Shown here one piece after another: positions 34,622 to 42,056 of a stretch of DNA of 64,000 bases. The notes beneath the pieces were generated by a model. The model ran no database searches and was not told where the DNA came from. It saw only the letters and a program-made list of their open reading frames with translations. Both the position numbers and the translations under genes were made by a program. The stretch's first letter is position 1, and the number at the start of each line of letters is the position of its first letter. Where the stretch lies: assembly GCF_008271695.1 (NCBI RefSeq), contig NZ_VKKY01000003.1, positions 1,054,001 to 1,118,000 of the forward strand. Direction: 5' to 3'. The stretch comes from Rufibacter hautae. GTDB lineage: Bacteria; Bacteroidota; Bacteroidia; Cytophagales; Hymenobacteraceae.

Positions 34622-36337
34622 ATGGCCAATCTGAATGTAGACAGTGTAAAGCAGCGCACCTTTGACGCCATCGTGATCGGGTCTGGGATGAGCGGCGGGT
34701 GGGCCGCGAAGGAATTCACCGGCAAGGGCCTGAAAACGCTGGTGCTGGAGCGCGGGCGCGATGTGAAGCACCTCAAAGATTACCCCACCACCAATATGTT
34801 GCCCTATGAGTTTGAGCACAGGGGAGAACTCACCGCCGAGATCAGGGAGAAAAACCCGGTGGTGAGCCGTTGCTACGCGTTCCGCGAGGATGCCATGCAC
34901 TTCTTCGTGAAAGACACTGAGCAGCCCTACGTGCAGGAAAAACCCTTTGACTGGATCAGGGGGCAACAAGTGGGCGGCAAATCCCTGTTGTGGGCCCGGC
35001 AGACGCAGCGCTGGAGCGATTTTGATTTTGAAGGCCCCGCCCGCGACGGCTTTGCCGTAGACTGGCCCATCCGTTACAAAGACCTGGCGCCCTGGTACAG
35101 CTATGTGGAGAAATTCGCGGGTATCTCGGGCAACAACGATGGCCTGGCCGAACTGCCCGACGGCGACTTTCTGCCCGCCTTTCCGCTCAACAGCGTGGAA
35201 GACCACTTCAAAAAGCAACTCAAAGCCCATTACGGCAACCGCCACGTGATCAGTGCCCGCTGCGCGCACCTGTCCAAACCCAACCAGATTCACTTGGAGC
35301 AGGGTCGGGCGCAGTGTCAGAACCGGGTCCTGTGCCAACGCGGATGCCCGTTCGGGGGGTACTTCAGCAGCAATGCTTCTACCATTCCGTGGGCCGAGCG
35401 CACGGGGCTCATGACCCTGCTGCCGCACTCGGTGGTACAGGAAGTGATCTATGATGAGAAAGCCGGCAAAGCCACCGGGGTGCGCGTGATCAATGCCCAG
35501 ACAAAGGAAGCCACCGAGTATTTTGCGCCGGTGATTTTCGTGAATGCCTCGGCGTTCAGCACAAACCAGATCCTGCTGAACTCCACCTCTTCACGGTTTC
35601 CCAACGGGTTAGGCAACGACAGCGGCTTATTAGGCAAGTACGTGGCCTTCCATAACTACCGCGCCCGCATCACCGCCGAATACGAAGGCTTTCAAGAGTA
35701 CGCCACCGATGGCCGTAACCCAGCGGGCGGCGGCTACATTCCTCGTTTCCGGAACCTGCACAAACAGGAAACCGACTTCCTGCGCGGGTATGCCGCCGGT
35801 TTCCGTGCCGATCGCAGTAAGAATTCAGACACGTCTGGTTTCGGGGCCGATCTGAAAAACCAGCTCCTAAACCCTTCCTGGGGTATCTGGAAGGTGGGCT
35901 CCCACATGATGGGCGAAACCATTCCCAAAGCCGAAAGCCAACTGAGTTTGAGCAAATTCAAGAAAGATGCCTGGGGTATTCCGCTCCTGAACATCAACCT
36001 GGACTACGACGCCAATGATGATAAGATGGTCGCCGATTACCATGCTCAGATGGAGGAGATGTTCACCAAAGCCGGTTTCACCAACATCCAGAAGACAGAT
36101 TCGCACCAGGCCCCGGGGCTGGACATCCACGAGATGGGCGGCGTGCGCATGGGCCATGATCCCAAGACCTCGCTGCTGAACAAGTACAACCAGCTGCATG
36201 CCTGCCCCAACGTCTACGTGACAGATGGCGCCTGCATGACTTCCACCTCTACCCAAAACCCCTCGCTCACTTACATGGCCCTCACCGCCCGCGCCGTAGA
36301 CCATGCCGTAAGCGAAATGAAAAAGCAGAACATCTAA
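34622..36337 (+). CDS. GMC family oxidoreductase (flavin subunit)
   Basis: A 571-residue FAD enzyme. The dinucleotide motif is G20-SGMSG25 followed by LVLERG; QVGGKSLLWARQ and the C-terminal HEMGGVRMGHDP and TQNPSLTYMALTAR belong to the glucose-methanol-choline family. It pairs with the subunit 3 gene 2 bp upstream, a pair widely found in Bacteroidota for periplasmic sugar or sugar-acid oxidation. It has no signal peptide of its own, which fits hitch-hiker Tat export with subunit 3. No cytochrome c subunit is adjacent. Confidence 0.93.
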   Translation: MANLNVDSVKQRTFDAIVIGSGMSGGWAAKEFTGKGLKTLVLERGRDVKHLKDYPTTNMLPYEFEHRGELTAEIREKNPVVSRCYAFREDAMHFFVKDTEQPYVQEKPFDWIRGQQVGGKSLLWARQTQRWSDFDFEGPARDGFAVDWPIRYKDLAPWYSYVEKFAGISGNNDGLAELPDGDFLPAFPLNSVEDHFKKQLKAHYGNRHVISARCAHLSKPNQIHLEQGRAQCQNRVLCQRGCPFGGYFSSNASTIPWAERTGLMTLLPHSVVQEVIYDEKAGKATGVRVINAQTKEATEYFAPVIFVNASAFSTNQILLNSTSSRFPNGLGNDSGLLGKYVAFHNYRARITAEYEGFQEYATDGRNPAGGGYIPRFRNLHKQETDFLRGYAAGFRADRSKNSDTSGFGADLKNQLLNPSWGIWKVGSHMMGETIPKAESQLSLSKFKKDAWGIPLLNINLDYDANDDKMVADYHAQMEEMFTKAGFTNIQKTDSHQAPGLDIHEMGGVRMGHDPKTSLLNKYNQLHACPNVYVTDGACMTSTSTQNPSLTYMALTARAVDHAVSEMKKQNI

Positions 36338-36477
36338 GCAGCTGATTAGACAGTTTATAAGCTATCCTACTCTGGTGGATGGATTACGAAGTTGTAACCT
36401 CAGAAAAGCTATCCTAGAAAATCTACTGTTAGGAAATTACTTCCGATTGATGGAGTGTATTGCTTCCTTGGCGAGGG

Positions 36478-37395
36478 TTACTTTTTCTTTTTGAAGCCGA
36501 ATTTCTTGAAGACGGAGCCATTCACGGCCGAGGATCGTTTGCTGCCCAGGTAGTACAGGCCTTTAAGGGAAAAGGAGAGAAGTTGGTCATAGCCGCCCAG
36601 GAAATTGCCGGCCCCAGTCCGGTTATCCAGGTAGTCGGAGAAGGGCAGGAGCACGACCGCTTCCGTGGCCAGGCTGATCTGGTCGGTGACCCGTATCCTG
36701 AGCCCGCCGCCTGCGGGAATGACCATGGTGAGGCCGGGATAATCCGTCACCGGGTTCTCTGATTGCTCGCTGCGGTAAGAATAGGCTTGGTAACTCATGA
36801 ACCCCACGCCCCCCCTCAGGTACGGAACCAGGAAAATCCCTCTCCTGAAGGATCTGGAATAGAGCTTGGTCAGGGTGGCTCTGGTGGCCAGGAGCATCAC
36901 CCCAGAGATGGTACCCGTCACCATCTCAGAGCAAAAAGAACAACCGGCCTCGGGTCTTTTCCCTTTGATGGTGAGATAGTCAAGGTTGACCATGCCTCCA
37001 ATGTAAGGCGAGAACTGGTACATGGCGCCCAGACCAAAGTTATAGCCGTAGCCCTTGATTTTTGCTTTTTCAATGATGCCCACGTTTCCGGCCTGGTAGT
37101 CGCTGTTCATGACGGTGATTCCGCCGCTAGCGGTTAACGTGAGTTTATAGGCGTCCTCGAAAACGTACTTCATGTTCTGTTTGAGCACCGGAATATCAGA
37201 AGCCTGGCCTTGGGCATTAGCATAGCTTGGTATCAACACCAAGAAAAGCACAGCCAGAACAGACAACCGGCAGCAAGTCTCTTTGAGGAAGCCTTTTGAC
37301 AGTTGAAAGAGGGGCTCCACAGCAGAGGAGGCGTACCTTAGGTTGGAAAAGGGCTGTCGGAAAGGAGAGTAGGTTCTGTCCGTAGTTGACACCAT
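36478..37395 (-). CDS. Outer membrane beta-barrel protein (305 aa)
   Basis: An exported beta-rich protein. The signal peptide (CCRLSVLAVLFLVLIPSYANA) begins about 40 residues inside the longest frame, so the true start may be the GTG at 37320 (281 aa). After it, strands such as YKLTLTASGGITVMNSDY, GLGAMYQFSPYIGGMVNLDYL and LVPYLRGGVGFMSYQAY alternate like an 8- to 10-strand barrel of the OmpA/OprF beta-barrel type. CSFC may form a loop disulphide. Lys-rich C-terminus KKFGFKKKK. Function unknown. Confidence 0.7.
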   Translation of the reverse strand: MVSTTDRTYSPFRQPFSNLRYASSAVEPLFQLSKGFLKETCCRLSVLAVLFLVLIPSYANAQGQASDIPVLKQNMKYVFEDAYKLTLTASGGITVMNSDYQAGNVGIIEKAKIKGYGYNFGLGAMYQFSPYIGGMVNLDYLTIKGKRPEAGCSFCSEMVTGTISGVMLLATRATLTKLYSRSFRRGIFLVPYLRGGVGFMSYQAYSYRSEQSENPVTDYPGLTMVIPAGGGLRIRVTDQISLATEAVVLLPFSDYLDNRTGAGNFLGGYDQLLSFSLKGLYYLGSKRSSAVNGSVFKKFGFKKKK

Positions 37396-37866
37396 GTAAA
37401 AGCAGGAAAGCGCTTGTTTATTTCACCACAGCTTCCGGTTGCCAGGCCTCCCCAAAAGGAGCGCGTTACCCCAGAAGCATCCATCAGAAGTCATGTTTGT
37501 AGAAGCCCATAGTAGGTCTACACCGCGAAATCGGCAATTTCCTTGAAAGCAAGGCCTGAACAGGGAATCAGTTTAGATCAAGGTTCTTGTTATTAAAGGA
37601 TAATTTAATACAATTAAAGTACAAGTGGTAGCGATTGAGAAAATAAATAGGAATAAACTTTCAACCTCGTGGAAGCAGGGCTGTTGTTTTCAGATGTAGG
37701 TAACTGAGGTGTAGGGAAAGAAAATGTAGTATGCTCGTTTAGAGCGATTTTGGTGAAAATAAGCCCGAAACCTCTTGGGGAAAGAAACCTGGAAAGGGAG
37801 GAAATAGAACACCGGAGCGGCCTATCCGGGTCACCCGTTTGCGTCATCGGGAAAAGAATACCGCCT
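37396..37866. other. 471-bp gap without a gene
   Basis: AT-rich in the middle (about 37570-37720). One weak family I repeat (37741-37771) lies near the signal peptidase gene. Nothing else is seen. Confidence 0.5.
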
Positions 37867-38967
37867 TTACTTGATGGTGTGGAACAGACGGTTCCAACGG
37901 ATTTTATCGGTGAAGGAGGCGCTGGAATCGGAAGACATCCAAACCAGGACGGCTTTGCCTACCACATATTCCTCCGGCACGAATCCCCAGAACCTGGAGT
38001 CAAGGGAGTTGTGGCGGTTGTCGCCCATCATGAAATAGTAGTTCTGTTTGAAAGTGTACTGCGTGAGTTCTTTCCCGTTCTGGTACACCCGGCCGTCTTT
38101 TACCTCCAGGTGGGGGTTGTGCTCATAAACCCGGATGATCTTTTCGTACAGGGGCAGCGTTTGTGGGGTGAGGACCACGGTGGCGCCGGCTTTAGGGATA
38201 TACAACGGCCCGAAGTTATCCTGGTTCCAGGCGTGGGTGGCCGGGGCTTGGGGGAATACCGCCGGATCGGTTACGCCCGGCGGAGTCTCCAGTAAAGCCA
38301 CCTCCTTGATGAAATCAAATGAACGGAGTACCTCGGCGGTTTGGGGCAAAGTGTGGACTATATACCCTCCCTGGGCCGGATACACATCAGTGATGCCGTG
38401 TTTCTTGAAGAACTTCTCTTGTACGTAGCCCTCGGTTCTGAGAAAGTAGCTGTACTGGATCTTGCCGGGGCTATGGGTAAGGTTACCGTTGAGGTAAACC
38501 TGCTTTTGTTTGATCTGGAGAGTGTCTCCGGCCACGCCTATGCAGCGTTTGATGAGGTAGGTTTTCAGGTCTACCGGGCGCTCCACTTCCTGCGGATGGT
38601 TGAACACTACTGGATCGTTGTGCTTGATATTGGTAAAGCCGGGCAGGCGATAAGAAGGCAGTTGCACCAGGTCTGAGAAAGAGGGGAGGTTGGTGCCCCA
38701 GATGGTTTGGTGGGTCAAGGGTACCTGCAGCGGCGTCATAGGCGTGCGCGAGCCATAGTGGAGCTTGCTCACAAAAAGGTAGTCGCCGGTGAGCAACGAT
38801 TGCTCCATAGACGAGCTAGGGATGGCGAAGGCTTCAAAGGTGAGCCACCTGATGAGCGTAGCGCAGACCACGGCAAACATGGCTGCATCAGCCCACTCGC
38901 GCAGGAAGGATTTTTTCTTTTTGGGAGAAACGGGTTTCTCTTTCTTTCCCCAGAATTTAACAGCCAT
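37867..38967 (-). CDS. lepB: Signal peptidase I
   Basis: A 366-residue S26-family peptidase. After a basic N-terminus there is one transmembrane segment (about 26-45). The catalytic Ser is S53 (PSSSMEQSL) and the general base is K140 (LIKRCIGVAGD). The C-terminal MGDNRHNSLDSRFWGFVP box E is present. Bacteroidota enzymes are longer than the E. coli one because of an insertion before box E, as here. It cleaves Sec signal peptides at the periplasmic face, including those of the many exported proteins in this window. Confidence 0.95.
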   Translation of the reverse strand: MAVKFWGKKEKPVSPKKKKSFLREWADAAMFAVVCATLIRWLTFEAFAIPSSSMEQSLLTGDYLFVSKLHYGSRTPMTPLQVPLTHQTIWGTNLPSFSDLVQLPSYRLPGFTNIKHNDPVVFNHPQEVERPVDLKTYLIKRCIGVAGDTLQIKQKQVYLNGNLTHSPGKIQYSYFLRTEGYVQEKFFKKHGITDVYPAQGGYIVHTLPQTAEVLRSFDFIKEVALLETPPGVTDPAVFPQAPATHAWNQDNFGPLYIPKAGATVVLTPQTLPLYEKIIRVYEHNPHLEVKDGRVYQNGKELTQYTFKQNYYFMMGDNRHNSLDSRFWGFVPEEYVVGKAVLVWMSSDSSASFTDKIRWNRLFHTIK

Positions 38968-39337
38968 ATGCGTAAGAAGTTAACCGGAGCCCGGAATATA
39001 GAATAGAACTATATCTTCTTGGGTTTATTGTGTTTCATCTTTCCTAAATCCTAGTGGTTGTATGACAAGAAGAGCAAAATCCTTCTTCCAGGAGTAACTA
39101 CTCTGATTCCCCTTGCTTGGACCAATAAGGATTACAGCCCTTAGGCTGATGAGGTTGACCGGTGCTGGCGCAAAACAGTCCATAATAAAAGCCATGAAGG
39201 AAAGTGCGGCGGCAGGAACACCGGTTCGGTTTTAGGCCGGTTTCTAGAAAAGAAGCCTTAAAACAGCTGGCCCAAATGAAAAAGGCAACGGCTGTTCTAA
39301 GGCTTTGATGGGTTGTAAGGAATGGACGGCAGAGGCG
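38968..39337. other. 370-bp gap with a family I repeat
   Basis: The repeat at about 39228-39264 (GGTTTTAGGCCGG..AGCCTTAAAAC in outline) is the only structure seen. No gene. Confidence 0.5.
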
Positions 39338-39727
39338 CTAATTGCCCGAGTTGCTGTTCCAAATATCTTTCTGGATTCTCCAATCGCCGGAGATTTTTTT
39401 CCAGACTACCATGTTTTTCCCTTGGTCCAGGGTGCGGCCACCGTCGCCCAGCAAAACGTAGCGGCCCAGTTCGATGGCGGTATCCTCCAGTAGTTCCACC
39501 TCAACGGTTTCCAGATGGCATTCTTTCATGCCGGCGTTGATAGCACCCTGCCAGTATTGGCTGATGGCTTCCTGGCCTTGCACAATGTCGCTGCCGGAGG
39601 GGAGCAGCATGCCATCCTGGGTATACAGGGCAGCTATCCCCGCGGCGTCTCCTTTGGCAAAGGCGCTCTCAAAATCTCGGCAAAGGGTTTTAATCTCATC
39701 GGTGATGTCTTGGTGGACTGTTTGCAT
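39338..39727 (-). CDS. SnoaL-like/DUF4440 nuclear transport factor 2 fold protein
   Basis: A 129-residue protein of the NTF2-like cone fold (SgcJ/YybH type): FESAFAKGDAAGIAALYTQDGMLLPSGSDIVQGQEAI in sections, then curved strands ending VVWKKISGDWRIQKDIWNS. Family members are small hydrolases or polyketide-cyclase relatives, often of unknown substrate. Start chosen at ATG 39727 (MQTVHQDI); an upstream in-frame start at 39784 would add 19 residues without family character. Confidence 0.85.
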   Translation of the reverse strand: MQTVHQDITDEIKTLCRDFESAFAKGDAAGIAALYTQDGMLLPSGSDIVQGQEAISQYWQGAINAGMKECHLETVEVELLEDTAIELGRYVLLGDGGRTLDQGKNMVVWKKISGDWRIQKDIWNSNSGN

Positions 39728-40296
39728 AGGGTTCCGGTTTTCTTGTGGTGAGGAAAAAACGTAGAAGCAATAACCTGAGAGCAATGCCCGGAGCCGCTTG
39801 GCCTATAGCGTGTACTCCCCGCCGGGGTGTCTGGAGGAACTGTCAAGCTAATCACGGCAGCTTGTTCTTTAGGGACCAGAGCCGCTATATGAGAATGCAA
39901 TGTAGTAGGCCATGGTTGACGCAAGCGCCCGAAGTGCCATCCCTTTCCAGGGTGATTTTCTGAAAACGGACCAGAAACAGGAGCTCGGTCTACGGGAAAG
40001 GCACAACCTTTCACCTACACCTTTCCCTTCTTGAACCGCGAAATAACTTGGATAAAGGAAGATATAAATAAATCAGGTAACAGCATATACGGCACCCGAA
40101 GGAAACTTGGGTGAGAAATCCTTTAAAAAGGTGGATACTGGTTCTCTCATCGGGTTTTAAGCCAATTTAAAAGAAACTAGCCAATACCATTACCTCCCCC
40201 TAGACTTATGACTCTTGCTTAAAGCATCCGTAAATGATTGATTTTTAGTTTGATTAACCTTTCGGTTTTTCTGTGGTCATCATAGAATTGTGCCGC
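39728..40296. other. 569-bp gap without a gene
   Basis: One family I copy at about 39949-39976 (GATTTTCTGAAAAC..CAGAAAC). No convincing coding frame. Confidence 0.5.
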
Positions 40297-40743
40297 TTAC
40301 TTTCCTTTCTCCGCATCTAAGGCGTAGGCTAGCCGCATGAAATGTAGCACCTCCTCATTGAGGTCTTCCTTGTCATAGAAGCGCACATAGTGGTTGATGT
40401 CTTTTTCGCCTACGTGGCCTATTTTGTGGAAGCAGAGCGTTTGGTCGTACACTTGGTTTAGCGGAAGGCACACGTCCAGAAAGTTTCTCCCGAACTGGAA
40501 GACGGAGCAGAAACGCGTGTTCTTGGCCAGCGAGATCATGGTTTTAGCCGGATGTATCTTAAAATCACCAATGGTGCGGTATTGCGCCAGAAAGTGGTGG
40601 TACAGCCCAACGGTCACCGCAGACTTGCCGCGCAGAAAATCAGCCTCGGTTTTCTCCAGGCAGGAGTGGGTCTGGTTGGCTCGCAGGAAAGATTGGGTGC
40701 AGGTGGGGCAGGTCCACATAAAAGAAAGTTGTTTCAAGCTCAA
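40297..40743 (-). CDS. DUF5655 domain protein with N-terminal zinc-ribbon-like motif
   Basis: A 148-residue protein. C12-PT-C15 and H26-S-C28 form a small zinc-finger-like site at the N-terminus; the rest (KSAVTVGLYHHFLAQYRTIG, SLAKNTRFCSVFQFGRNFL, HKIGHVGEKDINHYVRFYDKEDL) matches the DUF5655 domain, often found as a stand-alone protein or attached to nucleases. Function unknown; cytoplasmic. Monocistronic. Confidence 0.8.
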   Translation of the reverse strand: MSLKQLSFMWTCPTCTQSFLRANQTHSCLEKTEADFLRGKSAVTVGLYHHFLAQYRTIGDFKIHPAKTMISLAKNTRFCSVFQFGRNFLDVCLPLNQVYDQTLCFHKIGHVGEKDINHYVRFYDKEDLNEEVLHFMRLAYALDAEKGK

Positions 40744-40939
40744 TTACAGCAAAACAAGCCGGAAACACAATGGCTGGCCAATGGATGAGTTTGGGTTCTT
40801 CGTGGCACAGAGTGAATAGAATCAGTAATTAGTTCTAATAATCAGTAGGTGGTTCAAAAATTGAAATCAAGATAGGAAAATACCCGTTCACTGGCGCAGC
40901 CGTTTGTGGCGAAACTCAGATTGGGTGGAAAACAAAAAA

Positions 40940-40980
40940 GCCGTTTCGGCGCTGTTATAGGAAAACAGCGCCGAAACGGC
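40940..40980. terminator. 17-bp-arm palindrome (family I)
   Basis: GCCGTTTCGGCGCTGTT (40940-40956) pairs exactly with AACAGCGCCGAAACGGC (40964-40980), with an A-run to the left. It is the terminator of the minus-strand DUF1456 gene. Confidence 0.88.
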
Positions 40981-41000
40981 TTCTGAAAATATAATGGTTT

Positions 41001-41288
41001 CTATTTTTTACGGGGCGGGTAAGACATGGGCTTCCGGGCTTGGGCAGGAGCAGCCGCTGGTTTCTTTTCCTCAGGCGTGCCGCGCATGTGAATGACCAGG
41101 CCATTGAGAAAATTGCGGAGAAGCTGATCGCCGCAGGGTTTGTAGTTGGGGTGGTCCTCTTTCCTGAAAATGGCGCCTAGTTCGCTTTTGGTTACCTTGA
41201 AATCAACCAACCCCAGAATATCGATGATGTCATCATCCCGGAGCTGAAGCGCCACGCGCAGTTTCTTCATGATATCGTTGTTGGTCAT
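41001..41288 (-). CDS. DUF1456 family protein (YehS-like)
   Basis: A 95-residue protein with one DUF1456 motif (TNNDIMKKLRVALQLRDDDIIDILGL, then FRKEDHPNYKPCGDQLLRNFLNGL). Full YehS carries two copies; this one has a single copy and a Pro/Ala/Lys-rich tail. Start taken at ATG 41288 because the domain begins there. Function unknown; probably cytoplasmic. Confidence 0.88.
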   Translation of the reverse strand: MTNNDIMKKLRVALQLRDDDIIDILGLVDFKVTKSELGAIFRKEDHPNYKPCGDQLLRNFLNGLVIHMRGTPEEKKPAAAPAQARKPMSYPPRKK

Positions 41289-41579
41289 AGTCTCTCGTTT
41301 TATCTGTCCGCGAAAGTACATATACGCAGCAGAAAAGTAAGCATGCACCCCGAAGCTCAAAATAATTTGACACCCTCCTCCTAGACTACGTAGGCCTGCT
41401 AGACCTGTTTTCATTCTTGCAAAAGCCTGTTTGTTGAAACTTTCAGAAAGAAGTTATAGAGCCCATTTGGCTCTTGTTAAGTACTCTAACCATGGCAGAA
41501 ATGCAGGCTTGTTTCAGATAAGATTATCGGATAACACTCAAGAAACGCTATCCAGCCTAGCTGAGGCTCTCGCATCACG

Positions 41580-41629
41580 GCAGTTGCAAACTGCCGATCA
41601 TTTTGGGTCCAAGTCGCAGACTTGAACCA
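41580..41629. repeat. Direct repeat family IV, copy 1
   Basis: CAGTTGCAAACTGCCGATCA..GGGTCCAAGTCGCAGACTTGAACC in outline; includes palindromes GCAGTTGCAAACTGC and AAGTC..GACTT. Copy 2 is at 41978-42027 with few changes. Confidence 0.75.
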
Positions 41630-41678
41630 TTAAAAAGAGTAAGGCAGATCGATGCATATTATCAGGAGAAAGGCACCT

Positions 41679-41730
41679 GCGGCGGGCCGGGGAGAAGGCC
41701 TACAGTGAGGCCGAGGCACGGCCCGCCGCA
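41679..41730. repeat. GC-rich cruciform within the repeat-bounded element
   Basis: TGCGGCGGGCCG (41679-41690) pairs exactly with CGGCCCGCCGCA (41719-41730), with a GGCCT/AGGCC inner stem. Confidence 0.6.
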
Positions 41731-41977
41731 CGGAAGGACAGTTCAGGTGGTAGTGGCCTGCGTAGACTATATAATAGATAGCTTTAGCCAGGTGGTACCT
41801 TTACTGAAGCCTCACTGTCCGAGCGTCAGCGAGTTTGAGGCTTCTTGATTCTTTTGGTTACTTTTCTCATCAAGGAGAAAAGTGACAAACGCCCGCAGAC
41901 CGCGAATGCAACCTTGAGAGGTAAGAACAGATATAGAAAGTAATAACCTATAAAGTGAATTTGAGGCTAGCGCCTCA

Positions 41978-42027
41978 CTGCAGTTGCAAACTGCAGATCA
42001 TTGTAGGTCCAAGTCACAGACTTGAAC
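41978..42027. repeat. Direct repeat family IV, copy 2
   Basis: CAGTTGCAAACTGCAGATCA..GGTCCAAGTCACAGACTTGAACC in outline, the same orientation as copy 1. Confidence 0.75.
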
Positions 42028-42056
42028 CAGAGAAAGAGAAGTGTAAGAAAAATAAG

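Larger units (their letters stand above)
41289..42056. other. 768-bp gap carrying a repeat-bounded element
   Basis: No gene. Two copies of a 50-bp direct repeat bound about 400 bp that contain a GC-rich hairpin (41679-41730) and a second hairpin CTTTTCT/AGAAAAG near 41860-41885. Confidence 0.6.

Noticed and set aside
41431-41625. Plus-strand frame of 64 codons
   Set aside because: Ends inside direct repeat family IV; no family or start signal.
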